Assembly: GCA_965198855.1 (NCBI GenBank)
Contig: CBDAPZ010000002.1
Location: 1,426,001 to 1,490,000, forward strand
Source of the DNA: BOG-908 sp965198855
GTDB taxonomy: Bacteria; Pseudomonadota; Alphaproteobacteria; Acetobacterales; Acetobacteraceae
Length of the DNA stretch: 64,000 nt
Reading direction: 5' to 3'
The notes under the pieces are model-generated. The model saw only the letters and a program-made list of their open reading frames with translations. It was not told the origin of the DNA and ran no database searches. The first letter of the stretch is position 1; every line of letters begins with the position of its first letter. This document shows positions 35,492-44,452 of this stretch, piece after piece. The translations under genes and the position numbers were made by a program.

Positions 35492-36761
35492 CCCCGTAAC
35501 AAGGCCCGCGCCGATCAACCAGTCTCTCTGCCGCGACTGCGATGCAATGCTGGTGCCCGGGCCTCTCTGCCCGGTGTGCCGCTCGCCGCGCATCCTGCGC
35601 CACCCGGAACTGTTTACCCTCAGCATCGCCCACATCGACTGCGACGCCTTCTTCGCCAGCGTGGAAAAACAGCGCCGCCCGGAACTCGCCGACCGCCCGG
35701 TCATCATCGGCGGCGGCAGGCGCGGCGTCGTCAGCACCGCCTGCTACATTGCACGGCTGTCCGGTGTGCGCAGCGCGATGCCCATGTTCAAGGCCCTAAA
35801 GCTCTGTCCGGATGCGGTGGTTTTAAAGCCGGACATGCAAGCCTACGCCACCGCCGCCCGCACCATCCGCGACATGATGCGCCGCCTCACCCCATTGGTG
35901 CAGCCGCTCTCGATCGACGAAGCCGTGCTCGATCTTTCCGGCACCACCGCCTTGCACGGGGCACCACCGGCCGCCGTTCTCACCCGCTTCGCCCGCGACG
36001 TGGAAACAACGCTGGGCCTGACGATCTCAACCGGCCTCTCGCGCAACCGGCTGCTCTCCAAACTTGCCGCCGGGCAGGACAAGCCTCGCGGCTTCGCCGT
36101 GTTCGGCGCAGAAGCCGCCTCCCTCTTGGCCCCCGAACCGGTCGGCATCTTGCCAGGCGTGGGTCCCGCCCTCGAAAAGCGCCTCGCCACCCTTGGCCTC
36201 ACCCGTGTCGGCCAATTGCAGGCGCTCACCGACCGCGACGCCCGCCGCCTGCTCGGCGATGATGGCCCCTCCCTCGTCCGCCGCGCCCAAGGCGAAGGTT
36301 CGGCCGCCATCGACATCGTAGGTCTCGCCCGCTCCATCAGCGCCGAAACCACCTTCCACGAGGATCTCACCGAGCGCGCCGACCTCGAACGCCACCTCTG
36401 GCGCCTCACCGAACGCCTCGCCGCCCGCCTGCGCGAAAAATCCTTTGCTGCCACCGGCATCGTGCTCAAACTTAAAACCGCCCGCTTCGCCAGTCGCACC
36501 CGCACCACGCGCCTCGTACGACCCAGCGTGTTGCCCGACACATTGTTCGAAGCGGCCCGCACGCTGCTCGCCCGCGAGGCCGACGGCACCGCTTTCCGCC
36601 TCATTGGTATTGGCGCTGCCGGGCTTGCGCCCTTGGCCGACGCAGACGGTGCGGATCTTGCGGATCCCGAAGCGCCTCGCCGTAAGGCTCGTCAGGCGGC
36701 GATCGATGCGCTGCGCACGCGGTATGGTGCGGCGGTTATTGCGAAAGGGAGGGGGATTTAA
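35442..36761 (+). CDS. dinB: DNA polymerase IV (Y family) with zinc ribbon
   Basis: A 439-residue Y-family polymerase. The palm motif IAHIDCDAFFASVEK and SIDEAVLDL carry the catalytic acids, and a little-finger domain occupies the C-terminal third. The N terminus has two CxxC-type pairs (CRDC, CPVC), the zinc-ribbon extension common in alphaproteobacterial DinB. To keep it, the start must be GTG 35442 or TTG 35457, so the gene overlaps the divergent GST gene. It bypasses DNA lesions. A half repeat follows 3 bases after the stop. Confidence 0.9.
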   Translation: MPITSLPTKTSDPKPVIPVTRPAPINQSLCRDCDAMLVPGPLCPVCRSPRILRHPELFTLSIAHIDCDAFFASVEKQRRPELADRPVIIGGGRRGVVSTACYIARLSGVRSAMPMFKALKLCPDAVVLKPDMQAYATAARTIRDMMRRLTPLVQPLSIDEAVLDLSGTTALHGAPPAAVLTRFARDVETTLGLTISTGLSRNRLLSKLAAGQDKPRGFAVFGAEAASLLAPEPVGILPGVGPALEKRLATLGLTRVGQLQALTDRDARRLLGDDGPSLVRRAQGEGSAAIDIVGLARSISAETTFHEDLTERADLERHLWRLTERLAARLREKSFAATGIVLKLKTARFASRTRTTRLVRPSVLPDTLFEAARTLLAREADGTAFRLIGIGAAGLAPLADADGADLADPEAPRRKARQAAIDALRTRYGAAVIAKGRGI

Positions 36762-36764
36762 GAA

Positions 36765-36786
36765 GTTCTTTTCTGAAGAAAAGAAC
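36765..36786. repeat. Intergenic hairpin repeat, half element (copy E)
   Basis: Stem GTTCTTTTCT, loop GA, stem AGAAAAGAAC, perfect, then CAAAAGACTTT. It starts 3 bases after the dinB stop and lies before the convergent fliP end. Confidence 0.87.
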
Positions 36787-36852
36787 CAAAAGACTTTCAG
36801 TCTCCGCGCCTGCACAGAATTTCAGAATTGGCCGGAGAGGCTGGGACAGGCA

Positions 36853-37590
36853 TCAGGATCCTGGGGCGAAACTCTGCGTGAGACTGCCCGCAACAAGCCG
36901 CCATCCATCGACGCTGACAAAGAAGATCAGCTTGAACGGCAGCGAAATGCCATTCGGTGGTAGCATCATCATGCCAAGCGACATCAACACGCTGGAAACC
37001 ACCAGATCGATGATGGTAAAAGGCAGATACAGCAGAAATCCCATCTCGAACGCACGCCGCAACTCGCTGATCATGAACGCCGGTATCAGCGTGCGCCATG
37101 CGGCATGCGCCGCATCGGGCGAGGGCGGAACCTTCCCGATCTGCTCGAACAGCACCAAATCCGGCGGCCGCACATTGGCCGCCATGAAATGACGGAACGG
37201 CTCGGCCGCCAGGCGCATGCCGTCCATCTGTTCCACCTTGCCCTCCGTCATCGGCCGTATGCCGTCGTTCCACGACGCCTCAATCGTCGGCTGCATAACA
37301 AACAAAGTAAGGAACAGCGCCAAACCGATCAGCACCATGTTCGGCGGCGTGCCCTGCGCGCCGAGCGCACTGCGCAGCAGCGAGAGCACGACGACAATGC
37401 GGGTGAACGCGGTCACCATCACCAGCAGGCTCGGCGCGAGCGACAGCACGGTGAACAAGGCGGTGATCTGCACGAGCCGCGCCGTGGCACCGGTATCGCC
37501 ACCGTGACCTAGATCGATATTGACCGATTGCGCACACGCCGTGCCGGACAATACCAGCGCCAGGCAGAACAGCAGCGCTGCGCGGATCAG
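36853..37590 (-). CDS. fliP: Flagellar export protein FliP (unusual start)
   Basis: A 245-residue FliP, the central pore of the flagellar type III export gate. The body has the FliP pattern: ITALFTVLSLAPSLLVMVTAFTRIVVVLSLLR (long hydrophobic region) and the C-terminal EMGFLLYLPFTIIDLVVSSVLM. No ATG, GTG or TTG is in the right place; CTG 37590 forms a CTGA overlap with the fliO stop and would give a good signal peptide (RAALLFCLALVLSGTACA). It lies with fliO on the minus strand, convergent with dinB. Confidence 0.87.
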   Translation of the reverse strand: MIRAALLFCLALVLSGTACAQSVNIDLGHGGDTGATARLVQITALFTVLSLAPSLLVMVTAFTRIVVVLSLLRSALGAQGTPPNMVLIGLALFLTLFVMQPTIEASWNDGIRPMTEGKVEQMDGMRLAAEPFRHFMAANVRPPDLVLFEQIGKVPPSPDAAHAAWRTLIPAFMISELRRAFEMGFLLYLPFTIIDLVVSSVLMSLGMMMLPPNGISLPFKLIFFVSVDGWRLVAGSLTQSFAPGS

Positions 37591-37847
37591 GAGGCGTGCG
37601 GCAGGCAGACCAATATATCCGTCACGCCACCGGTGAGCACCAGCGCGCGCGCACCCTGCACCTCCACCAGATGCAGCCGTCGCCGCGCATCCAGCGCGAG
37701 TGAGCCGAGCAACATCGGCGCCTCGCCACTCGCCGCACCACGCGGCCTCCAGCCGGGCGCCTGTTTGGCAAGCCAGGACAACCCCAGGATCACCAGCAGA
37801 ACGGCACCTAGGGAGAGGACCGCCCACAGATCCTGCGGAACGCTCAT
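37587..37847 (-). CDS. fliO: FliO-like flagellar export protein
   Basis: An 86-residue protein with one N-terminal membrane segment (LWAVLSLGAVLLVILGLSWL) and a short cytoplasmic beta domain. It overlaps fliP, which fits FliO, the assembly factor that helps FliP enter the membrane. Its start overlaps the upstream small gene by ATGA. The sequence is short and FliO is poorly conserved, so the name rests on position and shape. Confidence 0.7.
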   Translation of the reverse strand: MSVPQDLWAVLSLGAVLLVILGLSWLAKQAPGWRPRGAASGEAPMLLGSLALDARRRLHLVEVQGARALVLTGGVTDILVCLPHAS

Positions 37848-38173
37848 CCCTGCGCCCGACCACGAAAAGGCGCCTCCCGCTGCAGTGCCGCGGAAAGGGA
37901 TTCGAGCTGCGCCAGCACCTCGCGCAGAACAGGCAGCATGCAGCGGCCATCTTTGGCCGGCATATCCAGGGTTTGCGCACAGAGCACGCCAATACCGTCC
38001 TCGATCCCGGCGAGATCGAGCCGGCGGCCACGCTCTGCCAAGGCACGCGCTACCCCTAAGGTGCGTGAAACCCGCATGGCCAAATCGTTCACCCGCCGCT
38101 CCTTCAGATCAGGCGGCTCGAGCGGAAAAATGATGCCCTGTTCGGAGGGCGGAGCGGGACGCAGCCTGGGCAT
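37844..38173 (-). CDS. Hypothetical protein of flagellar operon
   Basis: A 109-residue soluble helical protein coupled to fliO by a 4-base overlap, reading ELAMRVSRTLGVARALAERG-like helices. Its start ATG 38173 is 104 bases from the divergent flgB start. I do not recognise it; it may be a small regulator or assembly factor of the flagellum. Confidence 0.55.
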   Translation of the reverse strand: MPRLRPAPPSEQGIIFPLEPPDLKERRVNDLAMRVSRTLGVARALAERGRRLDLAGIEDGIGVLCAQTLDMPAKDGRCMLPVLREVLAQLESLSAALQREAPFRGRAQG

Positions 38174-38276
38174 GAGGCCAGTTTAGGAAGGCGAGGTTAG
38201 CAAATCGTCAGCGGTCCCGTTTACGTTTGTGCAAGCTTTCCACACCACACTCCTCCTCATCTTCTGGAGCCGATAA

Positions 38277-38681
38277 ATGAGCGATGTGGGGGTGGATCTA
38301 GGCGGCGCGGATATCGGATTGTTTTCGATGGCCGAACGCAAGCTGTCCTGGATCGACACACGGCAGAAGCAGCTTGCGCAGAACATCGCCAATGCCGATA
38401 CGCCGAACTATCGCGCGCGGGACATCTCCTCGTTTTCGTCAGCGCTCGACCAATTCGACATTACGCCGACGCGCACCTCGCCGCTGCATCTGGTCGGCTT
38501 GTCCAGCAACCTGCCCGGCAGCAAGATTCTTGAGGCGGAGCGCGCGCCTGACGGCAATGCGGTGTCGCTGGAAGGCGAGATGACGAAGGTCGCGCAGGAC
38601 GATACCTCCCAGGCATTGGTTGGCAATCTCTGGAAGAGTTACATGGGCATGTTCATGACTGCCCTCGGAAAGAGTGGTTAA
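38277..38681 (+). CDS. flgB: Flagellar rod protein FlgB
   Basis: A 134-residue FlgB. Its rod-protein N-terminal motif is in KQLAQNIANADTPNYRARDI, near the normal place. It forms part of the proximal rod. The promoter is in the 38174-38276 gap shared with the divergent gene. The operon continues into flgC 5 bases later. Confidence 0.92.
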   Translation: MSDVGVDLGGADIGLFSMAERKLSWIDTRQKQLAQNIANADTPNYRARDISSFSSALDQFDITPTRTSPLHLVGLSSNLPGSKILEAERAPDGNAVSLEGEMTKVAQDDTSQALVGNLWKSYMGMFMTALGKSG

Positions 38682-38686
38682 AAATA

Positions 38687-39094
38687 ATGGACCTTTCTCA
38701 AGCGCTTACCATTTCTGCGTCCGGCATGAACGCGCAGACCGAAAGGCTACGTGTGATCGCCGAGAATCTCGCCAACCAGGACAGTACCGGGTCCTCTCCC
38801 GGCGCCACACCTTATCGCCGCAAGACGGCGGTGTTCGAGAACCATCTCGATCGCAGCATCGGTGCGCAGACTGTGCAGGTGAAATCGGTGGTGACCGATA
38901 AATCTGCCTTTCCGCAGAAATACGATCCGTCTAACCCTGCGGCAGACACGAAGGGCTATGTCAGCGAGCCAAACGTGAATTCCTTTGTCGAGATGATGGA
39001 CATGCGTGAGGCGGAGCGGTCTTACAGTGCCAATCTCAATGTGATGCAGGCGTCACGTTCCATGCTCAACCGTGTGATCGATCTTCTGAAATGA
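38687..39094 (+). CDS. flgC: Flagellar rod protein FlgC
   Basis: A 135-residue rod protein with the N-terminal MNAQTERLRVIAENLANQ motif and the C-terminal YSANLNVMQASRSMLNRVIDLL helix of the FlgB/C/F/G family. It overlaps fliE by 4 bases. Confidence 0.95.
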   Translation: MDLSQALTISASGMNAQTERLRVIAENLANQDSTGSSPGATPYRRKTAVFENHLDRSIGAQTVQVKSVVTDKSAFPQKYDPSNPAADTKGYVSEPNVNSFVEMMDMREAERSYSANLNVMQASRSMLNRVIDLLK

Positions 39095-39411
39095 ACGCCA
39101 TGCCCGCCTTCCGTGCGCTACAGGCCGCTTCCGCCTACCAGAATATCGATGGCGTCACGTCATCGACGGATCTCGCCGGCAGCTCTGCGTCGAGCGGCGA
39201 CTTCGCGAGTCTACTGACTCAATCGCTAGGCGCTGCGATCAACACCGGCGAGGCGGCAGAAACGCAGGCAAAATCCGCGATCAGCAATGGCGGCGATCTC
39301 ACCAGCGTCGTCACCGCCGTCTCCCGCGCCGAGCTCGCTTTGCAAACCACCACAGCCGTCCGCGACCGCGTTCTCCAGGCCTATCAAGACATCATTAAAA
39401 TGTCGATATAA
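39091..39411 (+). CDS. fliE: Flagellar hook-basal body protein FliE
   Basis: A 106-residue protein ending in the FliE signature: a helix VSRAELALQTTTAVRDRVLQAYQDIIKM. It links MS ring and rod. The N-terminal third is Ser/Ala-rich and variable. ATG 39091 overlaps the flgC stop. Confidence 0.9.
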   Translation: MNAMPAFRALQAASAYQNIDGVTSSTDLAGSSASSGDFASLLTQSLGAAINTGEAAETQAKSAISNGGDLTSVVTAVSRAELALQTTTAVRDRVLQAYQDIIKMSI

Positions 39412-39421
39412 AAGTTCTTTG

Positions 39422-39443
39422 GTTCTTTATTTCAAGAAAGAAC
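39422..39443. repeat. Intergenic hairpin repeat, half element (copy F)
   Basis: GTTCTTT and AAAGAAC are paired; the middle has changed. The element starts with AAAAGTTCTTTG and lies 27 bases before the fliQ start, after the fliE stop. Confidence 0.75.
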
Positions 39444-39469
39444 TGCTTCCTTCCTTTCCTGGAGTGTTA

Positions 39470-39742
39470 ATGCAGGACCTAGACCTAGCCTCGATCCTGC
39501 ACGCCGGCATGATCACCACGCTCAAACTCTGCACGCCGCTCCTCATAGCGCCTCTGATCTGCGGCATCTTGATCGCAATCCTTCAGGCAGTCACGCAGAT
39601 CAGCGACTCCACCGTATCGTTCTTGCCAAAATTGATGGCCACAGGCGCTGCCGCCTGGTTTGCCGGGCCTTTCATGGCGCGCACGCTCAGCGAATACATG
39701 CATACCATCCTCGACACGCTGGTTTCGATCGGCGGCCAGTGA
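39470..39742 (+). CDS. fliQ: Flagellar export protein FliQ
   Basis: A 90-residue protein with two membrane helices (GMITTLKLCTPLLIAPLICGILIAI and MATGAAAWFAGPFMA). This is the size and pattern of FliQ, part of the export gate. I chose ATG 39470 with GGAGTG upstream; the longer frame is an artefact of the repeat. Confidence 0.92.
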   Translation: MQDLDLASILHAGMITTLKLCTPLLIAPLICGILIAILQAVTQISDSTVSFLPKLMATGAAAWFAGPFMARTLSEYMHTILDTLVSIGGQ

Positions 39743-39762
39743 GCGGCTGATGGCGCCGCGTT

Positions 39763-40521
39763 ATGCCACTGACGCAAACCCTGCTCTCGCTGGCCTTCGC
39801 CTTCATGCTCGTGTCATGCCGTGCCGGGGCGGCGGTGATGCTGTTGCCGGCCTTGGGCGAGAGCGATCCGCCGGTGATGCTGCGCGCCGGCTTAGCGTTG
39901 GCGATCGCGGTCTTGCTGGTGCCGGTGGTCGCACCCTCGCTGCCGAAGGAGCCCTTGGGCTTTGTCGGGTTGGCCGGCATGGTGGCGGGCGAAATCCTGG
40001 CGGGCGGATTACTGGGCTGGCTGGCGCGGCTATTCGCTCTGGCTTTGGCGGGTGCAGGCCAGTTGATTTCGCTGATGATCGGTCAGTCGAGCGTTCTGCA
40101 GCCCGATCCCCTGCTCGGCGCACAATCCGCGGTGGTTGGCCGGCTGTTCAACCTGGCGGCGCCGGTCGTGATCCTGGCCAGCGGCCTCTACGCGATGCCG
40201 CTCAATGCGCTGGCTGCGAGCTATGGCGTGATGCCCGCCGGTGCCGTGATGCCGCCCGGCGATCTGGTGGAGATCGCGGTCAGAACGGTGGGACAGAGTT
40301 TCGACCTGGCGCTGCGGCTATCCGCGCCCTTCGTGCTGATGTCGATGCTATGGCAGGCGGGCTTGGGCCTGCTCGCGCGGCTGGTGCCGCAGATACAGGT
40401 ATATTTCGCGTCTTTGCCGGGTCAGTTGCTGGGCGGCTTGCTGCTGCTGGCGCTGCTCGCCGGCTCGATCCTCGGCGCCTGGACCGATGCGATGCGGGAG
40501 GCGTTTTCCGCATTGCCGTGA
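39763..40521 (+). CDS. fliR: Flagellar export protein FliR
   Basis: A 252-residue, six-segment FliR. It starts at ATG 39763, after fliQ, and shows the expected pattern of a long hydrophobic N-terminal half, a middle with GQLISLMIGQSSVLQPDP, and ends near flhB. It helps build the FliPQR gate. Confidence 0.93.
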   Translation: MPLTQTLLSLAFAFMLVSCRAGAAVMLLPALGESDPPVMLRAGLALAIAVLLVPVVAPSLPKEPLGFVGLAGMVAGEILAGGLLGWLARLFALALAGAGQLISLMIGQSSVLQPDPLLGAQSAVVGRLFNLAAPVVILASGLYAMPLNALAASYGVMPAGAVMPPGDLVEIAVRTVGQSFDLALRLSAPFVLMSMLWQAGLGLLARLVPQIQVYFASLPGQLLGGLLLLALLAGSILGAWTDAMREAFSALP

Positions 40522-40535
40522 TCGGCCCCTGACCC

Positions 40536-41576
40536 ATGGCCGATTCTGAAGACAAGACGGAAACGGCGACCCAGCGACGGATCGAGAAGGCGCGGGAGGA
40601 AGGTCAGGTGGCCGTCTCGCGCGAGCTCTCCATGCTGGTTGGGCTTGCGGCAGGGCTTGGCGCCATCGGCATGCAGTTCGATCCGCATGCGCTGGCACAC
40701 TGGCTGTCTATATCGTTGCAACATACGAATTTTGCTGGTGCGGCGGTGTTGCACCGGGCCGCCCTGACTCTGCTCCAGGCCGTGGCACCGGCAGGTTTTG
40801 CAGCGACAGCGCTCTATGCCGCGGCGACCCTCCTGCAGACGCAATTCCTCTATCGGCCAGGCGCCTTGCAGCCGGATCTTTCGCGGATCAGCCCGCTTGC
40901 TGGAATCAAGCGCATGTTCAGCATGCAGACGATCGTCAGCTTGCTGAAATCGCTCGCGAAGCTTGCGGTCTTCGTCGTGTGCCTCTGGATCGCGTTCGGC
41001 CATCTGCTGCCCGGCCTGCCGACGGCCGCCTACCGGCCATCGACAGCACTTTCGGCCGCGGTGCTGCGGCAGGGCGCGCATCTGGCGATCATGCTGCTGG
41101 GTGCGCAGGCGGTGATCGCGGCGGCCGACGTGCTGTGGGAACGCATGTCGCTCGCCAAGAGGCTGCGCATGACGCGCCAGGAACAAAAGGACGAGCACAA
41201 GGAGAGCGACGGCAATCCGCACGTCAAGGCCAAGCTGCGGCAGCTCGCACGCGCCATGGCCAAGCGCCGGATGATGAAGGCGGTGCCGAAGGCGGCCGTG
41301 GTGCTGACCAACCCCACCCACTACGCGGTGGCCCTGGCGTACGAGCGCGGAAGCAGCGGCGCGCCGAAGGTGGTCGCCAAGGGTGCGGACGAGGTGGCCG
41401 AGCGCATCCGCGAGCTGGCGCGCGAAAACCGCGTGCCGATCATTGCAAATCCGCCATTAGCACGCGCATTGTTTCGAGTGGAGATCGATACTGAAATCCC
41501 CGCGGAGCATTTCAAGGCTGTGGCAGAGATCATCGCCTATGTCTGGCGCCTGCGCGGCCGTGCGGGCCGCCGGTGA
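40536..41576 (+). CDS. flhB: Flagellar export switch FlhB
   Basis: A 346-residue FlhB with four membrane segments in the first 210 residues and a cytoplasmic C-terminal domain carrying the NPTH self-cleavage site (VLTNPTHYAVAL). The N-terminal ETATQRRIEKAREEGQV is characteristic. It controls the switch from hook to filament export. The stop overlaps the next GTG start. Confidence 0.96.
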   Translation: MADSEDKTETATQRRIEKAREEGQVAVSRELSMLVGLAAGLGAIGMQFDPHALAHWLSISLQHTNFAGAAVLHRAALTLLQAVAPAGFAATALYAAATLLQTQFLYRPGALQPDLSRISPLAGIKRMFSMQTIVSLLKSLAKLAVFVVCLWIAFGHLLPGLPTAAYRPSTALSAAVLRQGAHLAIMLLGAQAVIAAADVLWERMSLAKRLRMTRQEQKDEHKESDGNPHVKAKLRQLARAMAKRRMMKAVPKAAVVLTNPTHYAVALAYERGSSGAPKVVAKGADEVAERIRELARENRVPIIANPPLARALFRVEIDTEIPAEHFKAVAEIIAYVWRLRGRAGRR

Positions 41577-43102
41577 GCATTTTTGGCAAATGGGCGGCAG
41601 CACCCGTGCAGGCGGACATTGCCGAAGCCATGTTCAAGGACGAGCAGGCCGGGCTGGCGTTGCTCGACCGTCAGGGCGTGGTGCGTCGCGCTAACGCCGC
41701 GCTGCATACTTTGCTTGGCACCGGTGCGGGTGAAGATGCCTTTGCGGCCCTGCCTGACCAGCCCGCTAAAACCCTGTCTGCAGCGCTCCGCATGGGACAC
41801 GCTGCGTCGGCTACGGCCAGTTACGATCGCCCGGACGCGCCGCGTATCCTGCTCTCGTTGCTGCCGCTCCCTCACGGCGGCGGGCTGCTGCGGGTGACGG
41901 ATCGCACCCACGAACAGGCCATCGAGGAGCAACTCGGCCAATCCCAGCGCTTGCAAGCGGTGGGCGAACTCGCCGGCGGCATCGCGCATGACTTTAACAA
42001 TTTGCTCACCGCGATCCTCGGCGCCACCGACGATATATGGTCGCGCAGCGGCAGCGATTTGGACCGCGAGGACCTCGCTCAGATCCGCGCCAGTTCCGAA
42101 CGTGGTGCGGCCCTGGTGCGCCAGCTTCTGGCCTTCAGCCGTCAGCAGACCCTTCAACCCAGAGTGATCGCGCTGAACGAAGCAGTGCGCAATGCGGCCA
42201 AGCTGCTTGAGCGCCTGCTCGGCCACGGCGTGGCGCTGACGCTGGAGCTGGAGGAACCCGGCCGCATGGTGCGGATCGACCCTATGCAGCTGGACCAGGT
42301 GCTGATGAACCTCGCGGTGAATGCGGGTCACGCCATGCCGGAAGGCGGTCAGCTTACCATCGGCGCGAGCCCGCGCCTGGTGCTGCGGGCAGAAGAATTC
42401 GGTGGCGAGATGGTCCCGCCCGGGCGTTACGCCTGCCTCTGGGTGCGCGATACCGGCGGCGGCATACCACCCGACTTGCTGCCGCGCATCTTCGAGCCGT
42501 TCTTCACCACCAAGCGGGAGACCGGGGGCTCCGGGCTCGGCCTGTCCACCGTGCACGGCATCGTCCGGCAATCCGGCGGCTTCATGGCGGTGGAAAGCAC
42601 GACCGGCGCAGGCACGCTTTTCCGCATCCTTCTGCCGCGCCACGAGGAGCCGGCACTCTGGCAAGGCGATCCGCCTTCCTCCCCCATCCTGCCGCTTGCC
42701 ACGGCGAAGGGCCGCCTCGTGCTGCTGGTGGATGACGAAGCCCCGGTGCGCCGCCTCGCTGAGCGGGCATTGCGCCGGCAGGGTTTCGAGGTGATCGCCG
42801 CCGCCTCCGCGGAGGACGCGCTGGACTTTCTCTCCCAGGAGAACACCGGCCTAAACCTGGCCTGCGTGATCTCCGACGTGGTGATGCCCGGCCTCGATGG
42901 GCCCGCTTTGGTACGCCGGCTGCGCGAGACCTGGCCTGCGTTGCCGGCCATATTGATGTCCGGCTACGCAGATGCGGCGTTGCGCGACTCGCTGCAGGCG
43001 GCCGATATCTGCTTCCTGGCGAAGCCCTTCAGCATGGCCGAGCTGACACAAACCGCCTCCATGCTGGCCCCTGGTGCCAACAGAGCGGGCACAACCGGAT
43101 GA
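41573..43102 (+). CDS. cckA: CckA-type hybrid histidine kinase, soluble form
   Basis: A 509-residue hybrid kinase: PAS-like region (25-115), HisKA with AGGIAHDFNNLLTAILG at about 137 (His phosphorylation site), HATPase with GSGLGLSTVHG at about 325, and a receiver domain at 380-490 with Asp in ISDVVMPG. This is the CckA layout (the CtrA pathway), but no transmembrane segment is seen, unlike most CckA proteins. GTG 41573 overlaps the flhB stop, so it may be co-transcribed with the flagellar genes. Confidence 0.85.
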   Translation: MSIFGKWAAAPVQADIAEAMFKDEQAGLALLDRQGVVRRANAALHTLLGTGAGEDAFAALPDQPAKTLSAALRMGHAASATASYDRPDAPRILLSLLPLPHGGGLLRVTDRTHEQAIEEQLGQSQRLQAVGELAGGIAHDFNNLLTAILGATDDIWSRSGSDLDREDLAQIRASSERGAALVRQLLAFSRQQTLQPRVIALNEAVRNAAKLLERLLGHGVALTLELEEPGRMVRIDPMQLDQVLMNLAVNAGHAMPEGGQLTIGASPRLVLRAEEFGGEMVPPGRYACLWVRDTGGGIPPDLLPRIFEPFFTTKRETGGSGLGLSTVHGIVRQSGGFMAVESTTGAGTLFRILLPRHEEPALWQGDPPSSPILPLATAKGRLVLLVDDEAPVRRLAERALRRQGFEVIAAASAEDALDFLSQENTGLNLACVISDVVMPGLDGPALVRRLRETWPALPAILMSGYADAALRDSLQAADICFLAKPFSMAELTQTASMLAPGANRAGTTG

Positions 43103-43130
43103 GCCTGTTTTGTTCTTGTTTCTTGATTTC

Positions 43131-43145
43131 GAACAAAAAAAGAAC
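43131..43145. promoter_or_regulatory. Possible LexA (SOS) box before recA
   Basis: GAACAAAAAAAGAAC is a direct repeat GAAC-N7-GAAC, the reverse complement of the GTTC-N7-GTTC operator used by alphaproteobacterial LexA. It is about 136 bases before the recA start. The surrounding sequence also looks like a decayed copy of the hairpin repeat, so it may be chance. Confidence 0.45.
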
Positions 43146-43281
43146 AAATAGTTAATAGCTGACGAGCAAACAGGGTTGCGGCTTTGTTCAGAGCTGTGAC
43201 ACAGTGCCAAAACGCGCGGAAGTCGAAACGATTTAGAACGGTTTCGCTTTATGCATCAGACCTATCAACAGGAGGCCTCAC

Positions 43282-44334
<1,053 letters not shown>

Positions 44335-44341
44335 GGAAGAT

Positions 44342-44452
44342 CTTCTTTTCTGAAGAAAAGAAGCAAAAGACTTTTATGTCGCTGTCGCGGTTCTATCCGG
44401 CGGCGTGTACTTAATCATAAAAGTTTTTTGGTTCTTTTTTTCAAAAAAGAAC
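44342..44452. repeat. Paired hairpin repeat, full element (copy H)
   Basis: Left hairpin 44342-44363: CTTCTTTTCT, loop GA, AGAAAAGAAG. Right hairpin 44431-44452: GTTCTTTTTT, loop TC, AAAAAAGAAC, both perfect 10-bp stems. Middle: TCGCTGTCGCGGTTCTATCC. It separates recA and glcF. The right loop contains the glcF stop codon. Confidence 0.92.

Noticed and set aside
36445..36963. Frame with FFSEEKNQKTF-type sequence through the repeat at 36765
   Set aside because: The repeated phrase is only translation of the hairpin repeat and occurs at other copies as well; it is not a gene.
41537..42664. 375-codon minus-strand open frame opposite the cckA-like gene
   Set aside because: Shadow of the kinase gene; the composition is typical of antisense frames.
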